DNA from: Desulfacinum hydrothermale DSM 13146
GTDB lineage: Bacteria > Desulfobacterota > Syntrophobacteria > Syntrophobacterales > DSM-9756
Assembly (NCBI RefSeq): GCF_900176285.1
Contig: NZ_FWXF01000003.1
Location: forward strand, 2,501-66,500
Direction: 5' to 3'
DNA length: 64,000 nt
The notes below the pieces were generated by a model that was not told the DNA's origin, ran no database searches, and was given only the letters and a program-made list of their open reading frames with translations. The position numbers were made by a program, and so were the translations under genes. Shown one piece after another: positions 28,274 through 37,561 of the stretch (its first letter is position 1; every line of letters starts with the position of its first letter).

Positions 28274-30571
28274 ATGATCAGTAGAGAGTTGGAGATGGCA
28301 TTTTCGGCGGCTGTGCGGGAGGCCAAAGCGCGCCGCCACGAATTTTTCACCCTGGAGCACATCCTCTATGCCCTTCTCCACGACAGCACCGGAAGCGAGA
28401 TCCTTTTTCACTGCGGAGCGGACATCGACGGGCTGAAGGAACAACTGGAAGAATTCTTCGACAAGCGCCTGGAGAAGCTTCCCGACGACGTGGAACGGGA
28501 CCCCGTTCAGACCCTGGCGGTCCAGCGCGTGCTGCAGCGGGCCATTTTGCATGTGCAGGGGGCCGAAAAGCAGCAGGTGGACGCGGGGGATATCCTGGCC
28601 GCCATGTTCCACGAGGAGAATTCCCACGCGGTCTATTTTCTCAAGCTCCAGGGCGTCAGCCGCCTGGATGTGTTGGAATACATCAGCCACCGGGTGTCCA
28701 AGGTGGGCGACTACCCGGGCGAGAGGCCTGACGAGCCGGGCGCCGGCCTGGCCCCTCGCCCACAGAAAGGGCCCCGGAAGGCGTCTGCACTGGAAAAATT
28801 CACCGTGAACTTGGTGGAAAAGGCGGCCCAGGGTCTCATCGACCCCCTCATCGGCAGGGAGATGGAAATCCTTCGCACCCTGCAGGTGCTGGGACGTCGC
28901 ACCAAGAACAACCCCATCTTCGTGGGCGACCCGGGAGTGGGCAAGACGGCCATCGCCGAAGGGCTGGCCCTGAAGATCCACCGGGGGGAGGTGCCCGACG
29001 GATTCAAGGACGTGGCCATCTTCGCCCTCGATATGGGGGCGCTTCTGGCCGGCACCAAGTTCCGGGGCGACTTTGAGGCTCGACTCAAGGCCGTGATCAA
29101 CGAGCTCAAGGAAAAACCGGGCGCCATTCTCTTTATCGACGAAATCCACACGGTGGTGGGAGCTGGCGCCACCAGCGGCGGCTCCATGGATGCGTCCAAC
29201 ATCCTCAAGCCCGTCCTGGCCTCGGGCGGTCTGCGCTGCATCGGGTCCACCACCTACGAGGAGTACAAGAACCACTTTGAAAAGGACCGGGCCCTCAGTC
29301 GCCGGTTTCAGAAGATCGAAATCAGCGAACCCACCGTGGAGGAGACGGTGCAGATCCTGCACGGACTGCGCAGCTACTACGAAGAACACCACGGGATCAA
29401 GTACACCGCGGCGGCGCTCAAAGCGGCGGCGGAGCTTTCCGCCCGCCATATCAATGACCGGTATCTTCCCGACAAGGCCATCGATGTGATCGATGAGGCC
29501 GGGGCCAGCCTGCGGCTCAAAAGCCACCAGCGGGTGCGCCGGGTGGTCCACCCCAAGGATATCGAAGAGGTGGTGGCCCGCATGGCCAAAATACCCGCCC
29601 GCACCGTCTCTTCGTCCGATCAGCTACGCCTGAAAAACCTGGAAGACGAGGTGCGCCGGAAGGTCTTCGGGCAAGACGAGGCCATCAAGGCCCTCGCCAC
29701 CGCCATCAAGCGTTCCCGCGCCGGGCTCCGGGCGCCCGAACGCCCCATCGGCTCCTTTCTTCTCATCGGCCCCACCGGTGTGGGCAAGACGGAAGTGGCC
29801 AAGCAGCTGGCCGCCACCCTGGGCGTGCACTTCCTGCGCTTCGACATGAGCGAATACATGGAAAAACACGCCGTCGCGCGCCTTATCGGGGCGCCCCCGG
29901 GCTACATTGGATTCGACCAGGGCGGGCTTCTCACGGACGCCATCCGAAAGCATCCCTACTGCGTCCTCTTGATGGACGAGATCGAAAAGGCCCATCCGGA
30001 CCTGTTCAGCATCCTGCTCCAGGTGATGGACTATGCCACCCTGACCGACAACAACGGCAAGAAGGCCGACTTTCGAAACGTCATCCTGCTCATGACGTCC
30101 AACGCGGGCGCCCGAGAGATGAGCAGCCCGTCCATCGGTTTTGGAAAGGAAAAGGGAAGCGACGAACGGGTCGCCAAGGGCATGAAGGCGGTGGAAAAGC
30201 TCTTCAGCCCGGAATTTCGAAATCGCCTGGACGGCATCATTGCCTTTCACGGGCTGGATTTGTCCATCATGGAACGGGTGGTGGACAAGTTCCTGGACGA
30301 GCTCCAGATGCAGCTGGTGGAAAAGAAGATCACTCTGGAGCTGGGTGAGGCGGCGAGGGCATGGCTCGCCGAGAAGGGCTACGATCCGGCGTTCGGCGCC
30401 CGCCCGCTGGCCCGGGTCATCCAAACCGAGATCAAGGACCCGTTGGCCGAAGAGATCCTCTTCGGCCGCCTCAAGAACGGCGGCCACGTGCGCATCCTCC
30501 GGCCCGAAGAGCTCACCGGGAATGCCGCCGTCCAGACGGACAATCTGGCCTTTGTCTTTGACGGGGAGTGA
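28274..30571 (+). CDS. clpA: ClpA, two-ring AAA+ unfoldase of ClpAP
   Basis: ATPase of 765 residues. An N-terminal Clp-N double repeat binds ClpS. The first AAA+ ring has Walker A GDPGVGKTA and ILFIDEIHTVVGAGA, and the second has [13 protein letters not shown] and LLMDEIEKAHPD. There is no ClpB-type coiled coil between the rings, and an IGF-like loop occurs at SIGFGKEKG for ClpP docking, so ClpA and not ClpB or ClpC. It lies between clpS and aat. Confidence 0.95.
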   Translation: MISRELEMAFSAAVREAKARRHEFFTLEHILYALLHDSTGSEILFHCGADIDGLKEQLEEFFDKRLEKLPDDVERDPVQTLAVQRVLQRAILHVQGAEKQQVDAGDILAAMFHEENSHAVYFLKLQGVSRLDVLEYISHRVSKVGDYPGERPDEPGAGLAPRPQKGPRKASALEKFTVNLVEKAAQGLIDPLIGREMEILRTLQVLGRRTKNNPIFVGDPGVGKTAIAEGLALKIHRGEVPDGFKDVAIFALDMGALLAGTKFRGDFEARLKAVINELKEKPGAILFIDEIHTVVGAGATSGGSMDASNILKPVLASGGLRCIGSTTYEEYKNHFEKDRALSRRFQKIEISEPTVEETVQILHGLRSYYEEHHGIKYTAAALKAAAELSARHINDRYLPDKAIDVIDEAGASLRLKSHQRVRRVVHPKDIEEVVARMAKIPARTVSSSDQLRLKNLEDEVRRKVFGQDEAIKALATAIKRSRAGLRAPERPIGSFLLIGPTGVGKTEVAKQLAATLGVHFLRFDMSEYMEKHAVARLIGAPPGYIGFDQGGLLTDAIRKHPYCVLLMDEIEKAHPDLFSILLQVMDYATLTDNNGKKADFRNVILLMTSNAGAREMSSPSIGFGKEKGSDERVAKGMKAVEKLFSPEFRNRLDGIIAFHGLDLSIMERVVDKFLDELQMQLVEKKITLELGEAARAWLAEKGYDPAFGARPLARVIQTEIKDPLAEEILFGRLKNGGHVRILRPEELTGNAAVQTDNLAFVFDGE

Positions 30572-30586
30572 ACGGCGACGGGAACC

Positions 30587-31261
30587 ATGCCGATCTTCAG
30601 CCTCAGCAAAGACATCGCCTTCCCGCCTCCGGAGCTGGCAGAACCCGACGGGCTGCTGGCTCTGGGAGGCGATCTGAGCCCCCGACGACTGGTGCTGGCC
30701 TACCGCATGGGGATCTTTCCCTGGTATGCCAAGGACACCCCCATCCTGTGGTGGTCGCCGGACCCGCGCCTCGTCCTCTTTGTGGACGAACTGCACATCT
30801 CCCACAGCCTGCGCCGGGTTCTCAAAAAGAAACGGTTCCACGTCACTTTCAACCGTGCCTTTGCGCGCGTCATCGATGCCTGCGCCCGGGTGCGCATCGA
30901 ACAAGGCGAAGACACCTGGCTGGTTCCGGAAATGATCGAAGCCTACCGCCGACTCCACGAGCTGGGATATGCCCATAGTGTGGAAACCTGGCTGGAAGAT
31001 CGCCTGGTGGGCGGTCTCTACGGTGTGGCCATCGGCCGCGTCTTTTTCGGCGAATCCATGTTCAGCATCGTTTCCGACGCCTCCAAGGTGGCCCTGGTGC
31101 ACTTGGCCCGGCGCATGGCCCAGTGCGGCTATGAGCTCATCGATTGCCAAGTGACCACCAAGCACCTGAAACGCTTCGGCGCCCGGGAGATCCCCCGCAG
31201 CCGGTTCCTGCGCCTCCTGGACCGTCTCACCGCCCAACCCGCCTCCCCCTTCTGGACCTAG
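30587..31261 (+). CDS. aat: Leucyl/phenylalanyl-tRNA-protein transferase
   Basis: Protein of 224 residues that adds Leu or Phe from aminoacyl-tRNA to the N-terminus of proteins starting with Lys or Arg, which creates the degron read by ClpS-ClpA. Signatures are GLLALGGDLSPRRLVLAYRMGIFPWY, WWSPDPRLVLF, HSVETWLEDRLVGGLYGVAIGRVFFGESMFS and LIDCQVTTKHLKRFGAREIPR. It begins 16 bases after clpA, so degron writer, reader and unfoldase come from one operon. Confidence 0.96.
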   Translation: MPIFSLSKDIAFPPPELAEPDGLLALGGDLSPRRLVLAYRMGIFPWYAKDTPILWWSPDPRLVLFVDELHISHSLRRVLKKKRFHVTFNRAFARVIDACARVRIEQGEDTWLVPEMIEAYRRLHELGYAHSVETWLEDRLVGGLYGVAIGRVFFGESMFSIVSDASKVALVHLARRMAQCGYELIDCQVTTKHLKRFGAREIPRSRFLRLLDRLTAQPASPFWT

Positions 31262-31608
31262 AAGGCTTTCTACACTGGCCTTCCGGCCGTTTTGGGGATT
31301 TGCCAACCAGTTGAATTCACACGGTGCGATGGGGCCTTTTGGGAGTTTTCGGACAGCCTTGTGGGGGCGGGTTCGGACCCCCCCGACTGCTGAAACGCCA
31401 GGCCCACGGCACGGCCCCGTCTGCTTGCCCCGCCTTCCGTCCCCACAGGAAGGGAGCCACCTGGGCCGTTCTCGGACTCCCTCCTGGGCTCTCAGGGACT
31501 GCCTCCTGAGATGACAATGCCCCTTTCACGCGATTATGGGCTGTGCTAGAAGTAGCAGTTCGTTCACACGCAAAGTGCCCATGGAATGGACCAGGAGGAT
31601 AAGAGGAA
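31262..31608. other. Gap upstream of lysC
   Basis: 347 bases, GC-rich on the left. I found no gene, lysine riboswitch pattern or clear promoter; a lysC promoter is expected near the right end. Confidence 0.4.
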
Positions 31609-32862
31609 ATGGCTTTGGTTGTCCAAAAGTACGGCGGAACGTCGGTGGCGGACGTGGATCGCATTCGCAACGTGGCCAAGCGGGTCATCGAGCGTCGCAA
31701 GGCCGGTGATGACCTGGTGGTGGTGTTGTCCGCCCGCGCCGGAGACACGGATCACCTCCTTGAGCTGGCGCACCAAATGAGTCCTCAACCGGATCCCAGG
31801 GAATTGGACGTGCTGCTCGCCACGGGCGAGCAGGTCACCATCGCGCTCTTCAGCATGGCCGTCAAAGACCTGGGTTTTGAAGCCGTGTCCATGACCGGCT
31901 ATCAGGCCGGGATCATCACGGATCATCACCACGGACACGCCCGCATCAGCTGGATCGAAACCCTCCCGGTGAAGGAAAAACTCAAGGAAGGTAAGATCGT
32001 CGTGGTGGCCGGCTTCCAGGGCTACGACGATGAAGGCAACATCACCACCCTGGGCCGGGGCGGCTCAGACACCACCGCCGTGGCCCTGGCGGCGTCCCTG
32101 AAGGCCGATGCTTGTGAAATCTACACGGACGTGGAAGGCGTTTACACCACGGATCCCAACGTCTACTCCAAGGCCCGAAAGCTCCGAAAGATCAGCTACG
32201 AAGAGATGCTGGAGATGGCCAGTATGGGGGCCAAGGTTCTTCACATCCGGTCCGTGGAATTTGGCATGAAGTACAACGTGCCCATCTGGGTACGCTCTTC
32301 CTTTACCGACGATCCAGGAACCCTCGTAACCGCGGAGGATCCCGATATGGAAAAAGTGGTGGTATCTGGTGTCACCTACAGCAAGAACGAAGCACGCGTG
32401 ACCGTAACCGACGTACCCGACCTGCCGGGCATGGCTTTCAAGATCTTTGAACCCATCGCCCACGCCGGGATCAACGTGGACATGATCATTCAGGGAAGCA
32501 GCGGCGTGCCGGGTCGGGCCAACATCTCCTTCACGGTGCCCAAGGCCGATTACGAACAGACGCTGGCCCTGGCGGAAAAGGCGACTAAGGAGATCGGCGC
32601 GGGTCCCGTGCATGGCACCCCCCACATCGCCAAGATCTCGGTGATCGGCGTGGGCATGCGCAGCCATACCGGAGTGGCCAGCCTCATGTTCGACTGCCTC
32701 GCCAAGGAAAACATCAACATTCACATGATCAGCACCTCGGAGATTAAGATCTCCTGCGTGATCGATGAAAAATATACGGAGCTGGCCGTTCGGGTCCTCC
32801 ATGATGCCTTCGAGCTCCACAAGGACCCCAACGGAGGCATCCGGATCGCGGAAGAAACCTAA
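31609..32862 (+). CDS. lysC: Aspartate kinase
   Basis: Protein of 417 residues that phosphorylates aspartate, the entry step to Lys, Thr, Met and Ile. It opens with VVQKYGGTSVADVDRIRNVA. TLGRGGSDTTAVALAASL is the substrate loop, and two C-terminal ACT domains (VTDVPDLPGMAFKIF and VGMRSHTGVASLMFDCL) point to feedback control by lysine and/or threonine. Size and the alpha-type ACT layout match monofunctional enzymes. An AGGAGGATAAGAGG site precedes the ATG. cobO follows by 20 bases. Confidence 0.95.
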   Translation: MALVVQKYGGTSVADVDRIRNVAKRVIERRKAGDDLVVVLSARAGDTDHLLELAHQMSPQPDPRELDVLLATGEQVTIALFSMAVKDLGFEAVSMTGYQAGIITDHHHGHARISWIETLPVKEKLKEGKIVVVAGFQGYDDEGNITTLGRGGSDTTAVALAASLKADACEIYTDVEGVYTTDPNVYSKARKLRKISYEEMLEMASMGAKVLHIRSVEFGMKYNVPIWVRSSFTDDPGTLVTAEDPDMEKVVVSGVTYSKNEARVTVTDVPDLPGMAFKIFEPIAHAGINVDMIIQGSSGVPGRANISFTVPKADYEQTLALAEKATKEIGAGPVHGTPHIAKISVIGVGMRSHTGVASLMFDCLAKENINIHMISTSEIKISCVIDEKYTELAVRVLHDAFELHKDPNGGIRIAEET

Positions 32863-32882
32863 GGGGAAGGGAGGAACCCCTC

Positions 32883-33407
32883 GTGAGCCCCAACGGCCTC
32901 TTTCTCGTCTTTACGGGCGAAGGGAAGGGTAAGACCACGGCGGCCCTGGGCCAGGCCCTCCGGGCCGCCGGCCACGGCATGCGGGTACTCATCCTGCAAT
33001 TCATCAAGGGATCATGGCATTATGGAGAGTTGGAAGCCGTCAAGCGCCTTCCCACGGTAACCCTGGAGCCCTTGGGCCGGGGATTCACCTGGAAGAAGGA
33101 AAGCCTGGAAGAGGACCGCCGGCTGGCCCAAAGGGGCTGGGAAAAGGCCCGCCAGGCCCTCCTTTCCGGAAGTCACGACCTCATCATCCTGGACGAACTC
33201 AACAATGTGCTTGCCTACGGCCTTTTGGACGTGCATCGGGTCGTGGACGACATCCGCCGGCGTCGGCCTTCCTGTCACGTGGTGGCCACCGGCCGAGGCG
33301 CCCCGCGGGAGTTGGTTCGGGAAGCCGATTGTGTCACGGAAATGATTGCCGTCAAGCATCACTACCACACCCAGGGAGTGCGAGCTCAGAAGGGTATCGA
33401 ATTTTGA
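32883..33407 (+). CDS. cobO: Cob(I)alamin/cobinamide adenosyltransferase (CobO/BtuR type)
   Basis: Protein of 174 residues that puts the 5'-deoxyadenosyl group of ATP on reduced corrinoids. The P-loop is FTGEGKGKTTAALGQ. Downstream are LILQFIKGSWHYGE, LIILDELNNVLAYGLLDV and HVVATGRGAPRELVREAD, all typical of the CobA/CobO/BtuR family. The start is GTG at 32883 behind a GGGAGGAA site. No other cobalamin synthesis gene is adjacent. Corrinoid use in the window (methyltransferase, activator) gives it a plausible demand. Confidence 0.94.
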   Translation: MSPNGLFLVFTGEGKGKTTAALGQALRAAGHGMRVLILQFIKGSWHYGELEAVKRLPTVTLEPLGRGFTWKKESLEEDRRLAQRGWEKARQALLSGSHDLIILDELNNVLAYGLLDVHRVVDDIRRRRPSCHVVATGRGAPRELVREADCVTEMIAVKHHYHTQGVRAQKGIEF

Positions 33408-33595
33408 ACCCACGGGGACTTTAAGCCCTGCCCTGGGATCAAGGGGCGCGCGATGTTCGTCGTGCGGAGTGCACGTTTGGGATGGCACACATCGCCGCCT
33501 GTGGCGGGCCCACCGGCCGTGCTGGGGCACACCGCCGCTCAAGAGCCTGCCCGGAAATGGCTCCCCGGATCAACGTGCCGGGAATTTTCCATCCC

Positions 33596-34378
33596 CTAGC
33601 TTTCCTCACCCAGTTCCAGCACGTCGCCGTCTTCTGGTATCATCACGGGCGTCCGGGCCGCGGCGCCCACCACCTCCTGAATCCGCTTCCACTGACCGTG
33701 CCTCACATCCCGCTGGATATGGACCAGGGCCAGCCTTTGCACCTGGGCCGATTCCGACCACTCCAGACATCCCTGAACGGTGCCGTGCCCCGGTACCGTC
33801 TCGCCGTCGTCCACCACAAAGGCTTCATGGACCGCCAGATCGCATCTTCGGGCCAGTCGCGTCGTTTCTACGGTGGGGCGCCCGTCACCACTGTAAAAGA
33901 GACTTCCCTCCGGGGCCTCCAAACGCAGACTCAGATTCGGCTGGCCGTGTTCGCTGGGGGCCGTCCTCCACCACAGTCCGCCCCATTCCACGTCCGCTCC
34001 CGGCTCCAGGGTCACCTCCTCCACGGGAAACTGCAGACGCCCCCAGAAACCGGGATAGGCCAGTTCCATGGCCTCCCGAACGATGCGCCCGCCTCCAGGG
34101 CGACTCATGATCGCCAGCGGTTTGGAGCGCCGGCCCTCCCAGAAACGCAGAAGCACAAGGGGCAGGCCCAGGAAGTGGTCGCCGTGAAAGTGGGAAATCC
34201 ACACCGCATCCAGGGAATCCGGATCCGTTTCCCAGGCAAAGTACCGGTGAGCCGACGAAAATCCACAGTCCAGAAGCATCTTCCTCCGGTCACGCCCCAC
34301 CGCGGCCTCCACCAGGAGGCTCGTGTTGAAATGCCTCTCGTCACAGGCTTCTCCCACCCCCAGAAAGACGATCCTCAT
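33596..34378 (-). CDS. MBL-fold metallo-hydrolase, RNase Z-like
   Basis: Protein of 260 residues with the metallo-beta-lactamase fold. It has the MRIVFLGVGEACDERHFNTSLLVE opening of the RNase Z/ElaC branch, the metal motif SHFHGDHFLGLPLVLL, a GSLFYSGDGRPT strand with the metal-bridging Asp and a later VHEAF. It lacks the long exosite of true tRNase Z, so the substrate is not assignable; small phosphodiesters or RNA ends are possibilities. It is divergent from efp and probably monocistronic. Confidence 0.75.
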   Translation of the reverse strand: MRIVFLGVGEACDERHFNTSLLVEAAVGRDRRKMLLDCGFSSAHRYFAWETDPDSLDAVWISHFHGDHFLGLPLVLLRFWEGRRSKPLAIMSRPGGGRIVREAMELAYPGFWGRLQFPVEEVTLEPGADVEWGGLWWRTAPSEHGQPNLSLRLEAPEGSLFYSGDGRPTVETTRLARRCDLAVHEAFVVDDGETVPGHGTVQGCLEWSESAQVQRLALVHIQRDVRHGQWKRIQEVVGAAARTPVMIPEDGDVLELGEES

Positions 34379-34425
34379 GGCTGTCCCCCGTTCATTAAAC
34401 CTGACTTATCCCGCTGGTTCGCGTC

Positions 34426-34455
34426 TTGACCCATTGCTGAATCAGTCTGTATTAT
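34426..34455 (+). promoter_or_regulatory. Sigma-70-type promoter for efp-epmA
   Basis: TTGACC (34426-34431), an 18-base spacer and TATTAT (34450-34455). The resulting leader before efp is about 170 bases, in which I saw no clear regulatory fold. Confidence 0.65.
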
Positions 34456-34632
34456 GCGGGCACTTCGTGCAAGCAAAAGAGCATAGACCCCTCCATCACA
34501 GAAGGACCCCACAACCACGTTCGAACGCCGTGAGGAACTGAGGGGCCATGGGCAATAGGGGGTGGGTGGCAAGCGCCGGTGCCGTACGCCTTGCACCTAC
34601 GACGGACGTTCATTGGAAAGAAAGGATGAAAC

Positions 34633-35214
34633 ATGGGTGCCACTCTGACCGCAAGCGACCTGCGAAAGGGGCTCAAGCTGGAAATCGACGGGGAGCCCTA
34701 TATCATCGTGGACTTTGAATTCTCCAAGCCAGGCAAGGGCCAAGCGCTTTACCGGTGCCGGCTGAAGAACATGATCACCGGCGTTCAGTTCGACCGCACC
34801 TATCGCTCCGGCGACAAGTTCTCGGCGGCCGATCTGGAAGAGCAAGAGATGGAATATCTCTACAAGGACGGCACGCAGTATCACTTCATGAACACCAGCA
34901 CCTATGAGCAGGTGGAATTGAGCGAGGAAGCCGTGGGCGATGCCAAGAACTTCCTCACGGAAAACCTGACGGTGGACATGCTCTTTTTCAAGGGCTCCCC
35001 CATCGGGATTTCTCTTCCCAATTTCGTGGAATTGAAAGTCACCCGGTCGGATCCGGGCGTGAAGGGAGACACAGCCTCCGGTGCCACCAAGCCGGCCGTT
35101 CTGGAAACGGGCTACCAGATCCAGGTGCCGCTCTTCATTGAAGAAGGTGACGTGCTCAAGCTCGACACACGCACCGGCACCTATGTGGAGCGGGTCAAAA
35201 CCGCCGGTTCATGA
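34633..35214 (+). CDS. efp: Translation elongation factor P
   Basis: Protein of 193 residues that rescues ribosomes stalled at polyproline stretches. The domain I loop that reaches the peptidyl-transferase centre reads SKPGKGQALYRCRLKNM, with Lys35 at the site that EpmA modifies in E. coli. Domains II and III follow with the normal ending. The next gene, epmA, overlaps its stop by four bases (ATGA), so enzyme and target are co-translated. Confidence 0.96.
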   Translation: MGATLTASDLRKGLKLEIDGEPYIIVDFEFSKPGKGQALYRCRLKNMITGVQFDRTYRSGDKFSAADLEEQEMEYLYKDGTQYHFMNTSTYEQVELSEEAVGDAKNFLTENLTVDMLFFKGSPIGISLPNFVELKVTRSDPGVKGDTASGATKPAVLETGYQIQVPLFIEEGDVLKLDTRTGTYVERVKTAGS

Positions 35215-36137
35215 TGGCACCCATGGAATTGGCCGCCAAACGCCCCTATCTGGAGATGAGGAGCCGCATCCTCCATGGATTGCGGCTCTTTTTTACAAGC
35301 CGGGGATTCCTGGAGGTGCAAACCCCGGTGCGCACTCCGGCCCCCGCCCCCGAACTCCACATCGATCCGCTGGAATCCGAAGGCTGGTATCTCAACACCA
35401 GCCCCGAGCTCTACATGAAGCGCCTGCTGGCCGCTGGCTACGAAAAGATCTTCCAGATGGGTCCCGTCTTTCGCAAAGGCGAACGCGGCTCAAGGCATCA
35501 TCCCGAATTCACCCTTCTGGAATGGTATCGGGCCGGAGCGGACTACACCGCTCTCAAGGATGACTGCCGCCATCTGTTGCGATTCCTCTGTCGGGAGTTG
35601 GGACTCTTTCCCCATTTTACTTTCAGGGGAAACCGCCTGAGGGTTGACGGCCCGTGGCAGGATGTCACCGTCCGCCAGGCCTTTACCCGCTATGCGGGCT
35701 GGGATCCGGTGGAAGCGGACGACCCGGATCGGTTCGATCTGGACCTGGTGGAACAGGTAGAGCCCCACTTGGGCTTCCCCACTCCGACCTTTCTCAGCGA
35801 CTATCCCCGGCGCGAGGCCGCTCTGGCACGCATCAAGGCGTCGGATCCCAGCGTCGCCGAACGTTTCGAACTCTATTGGGCGGGAATTGAATTGGCCAAC
35901 GGCTTTTCCGAACTCACCGACCGGCACGAACAGAAAGATCGGTTTCTCCAAACCCTGCACCAGCGCAGGAAAATGGGCCTCGCCACCCCTCCCCTACCCC
36001 GGCGATTTCTGGAAAGCCTGGATCACCTCGATCAGGCCGCCGGCATTGCCCTGGGTGTGGACCGCCTGGTCATGGTGCTCACCGACGCTCCCGACCTGGA
36101 CCACGTGGTGGCCTTTGCGCCGGACCATGAACCGTGA
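35211..36137 (+). CDS. epmA: EF-P lysine ligase (PoxA/GenX)
   Basis: Protein of 308 residues, a class II lysyl-tRNA synthetase-like catalytic domain without the anticodon-binding domain. Motif-2 region residues are LNTSPELYMKRLLAAGYEKIFQMGPVFRKGERG and HHPEFTLLEWYRAG, and motif 3 is AAGIALGVDRLVMVLTD. It ligates lysine (beta-lysine in E. coli) to EF-P Lys35. The usual companion EpmB, which makes beta-lysine, is not in this window. Direct overlap with efp makes the assignment firm. Confidence 0.93.
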   Translation: MMAPMELAAKRPYLEMRSRILHGLRLFFTSRGFLEVQTPVRTPAPAPELHIDPLESEGWYLNTSPELYMKRLLAAGYEKIFQMGPVFRKGERGSRHHPEFTLLEWYRAGADYTALKDDCRHLLRFLCRELGLFPHFTFRGNRLRVDGPWQDVTVRQAFTRYAGWDPVEADDPDRFDLDLVEQVEPHLGFPTPTFLSDYPRREAALARIKASDPSVAERFELYWAGIELANGFSELTDRHEQKDRFLQTLHQRRKMGLATPPLPRRFLESLDHLDQAAGIALGVDRLVMVLTDAPDLDHVVAFAPDHEP

Positions 36138-36227
36138 TCCGTGAATCGATGGGAGTTTCGAGGGCCGGGGGCCTCTCGGCCTTTGCGCCGCCCCACGACG
36201 CGGCTCAGACCTCTCCGATCCCGGGAT

Positions 36228-37457
36228 TTAGGCATACTCCTCGAAAAAGGCCATGGCGGCGTATGTGACAAAGGATCCTTGGGGATCCACCACGGCATGG
36301 GCGTGGTCCAGGATCCTTCCGGTCGCTCTGCCCGCAAGCACCCTGGATAGCACATACAACGGTGCCACACCGCACACCTTGCGGGCATTGTTTTCGCCAA
36401 CAATCTCATCCATGAAGGCATGGGCGTCACACCGACTCAGGGCATCCAGCAGAGCGCGGTCGCGGGCCATGTGTTGGCGGATAGTGCCCTCCGAGGGGGT
36501 TATGGAATCCCCGTAACGCGGGCCCACGTGTGCCAGATCCACGCTGGCGATGAGTCCCACCGGGTAGTCGCTTTGTCGGATCACGACGCGCAAGGCGTCG
36601 CAAAAGTCGTCGATGGCCGATCTTTTATCCTTCCACTCCTCCAACCCAAATGAACACAGCACCGGAACGATGCGGGCGGTCGGTTGGGTGTGGGCCAGGA
36701 AAACAGCCTGGAACTCGATGGTGTGCTCCAATCGATGGTTGTATTCTCCGGCCAGCACGTCCATGGGGGCGCTCTGGATCAGCCGTTGGCCCAGCTGCTT
36801 GTCGCACGCCACGACACCCAAGGGGGTTTCGAAGTCCTTGAGGGTCACGGCGAACCAGTTGTCCACCGGCTCATGGCCGGTGCCCAGGACCACCCAGGCG
36901 GCGGGCGGTTCGCTCTGCCTGAGGCAACGGTAGGCGTGGGCAAAGGTGGGTCCTCCGGCCCGTATGTCGATGTGCGGGGCCACGAGGGCGCAGAGCCGGC
37001 CCGGCATTTCCGATCCGGCTTGTGACCGGTGCGTTTTTGAAGACTCGATGCCGGAGAAAAAACCCTCCAGCAGTCTTTTCAGGTCGCCGGGTTCCTCCGG
37101 ATAGCTCTTTCCCGCGTGATGGGCCCGTCGCACGGGATCTTGTCGAAATTGGGCCACCGTCTGCGCCACGTGCTGGATGTAGCGCTGGTTTTCCAGAAAA
37201 AGATTCTCGTCCAGAACCCGAACGATCTCCTCCAGCTGTTCACTGAAGAGAAGCTCACCCGTCTCGCGGAAGATTTCCGCCTGCACGTCCCGCAGGGTGC
37301 GACTGCCATCGAGCAACGCCAACACCCGACCTACCGCGGGCGCAAACAAGACGGTCTTTTCCGAATAGCCCAGACGGTCGCGCAGCAGCAGGTAGGGTTT
37401 TCCCTGGTGTTGCACATAATGAGCTTCCAGTCCGTAGCGCAGTTTCACATATTCCAT
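36228..37457 (-). CDS. MEMO1-family protein (AmmeMemoRadiSam system protein B) with N-terminal extension
   Basis: About 409 residues. The C-terminal two-thirds is the MEMO fold: LVAPHIDIRAGGPTFAHAYRCL, WVVLGTGHEP, EHTIEFQAVFLAHT and LIASVDLAHVGPRYGD, which include the conserved His and Asp metal residues. MEMO proteins usually travel with a radical SAM enzyme and an AMMECR1 protein, function unknown. Neither partner is adjacent here. The first about 130 residues (a winged-helix-like LLDGSRTLRDVQAEIFRETG stretch) are additional to the core fold. The ATG at 37457 is chosen by homology-like composition; the frame is open further upstream. Confidence 0.78.
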   Translation of the reverse strand: MEYVKLRYGLEAHYVQHQGKPYLLLRDRLGYSEKTVLFAPAVGRVLALLDGSRTLRDVQAEIFRETGELLFSEQLEEIVRVLDENLFLENQRYIQHVAQTVAQFRQDPVRRAHHAGKSYPEEPGDLKRLLEGFFSGIESSKTHRSQAGSEMPGRLCALVAPHIDIRAGGPTFAHAYRCLRQSEPPAAWVVLGTGHEPVDNWFAVTLKDFETPLGVVACDKQLGQRLIQSAPMDVLAGEYNHRLEHTIEFQAVFLAHTQPTARIVPVLCSFGLEEWKDKRSAIDDFCDALRVVIRQSDYPVGLIASVDLAHVGPRYGDSITPSEGTIRQHMARDRALLDALSRCDAHAFMDEIVGENNARKVCGVAPLYVLSRVLAGRATGRILDHAHAVVDPQGSFVTYAAMAFFEEYA

Positions 37458-37561
37458 GGATTCAGCCCCGCCGTTGACGGTCCTAGGCAAATGTGTTAGT
37501 TCACAACGTCCATGGCCACCAGCCGCTCTCTCCATTTGGCTTACAAGCAAGAGGAAGGTCC

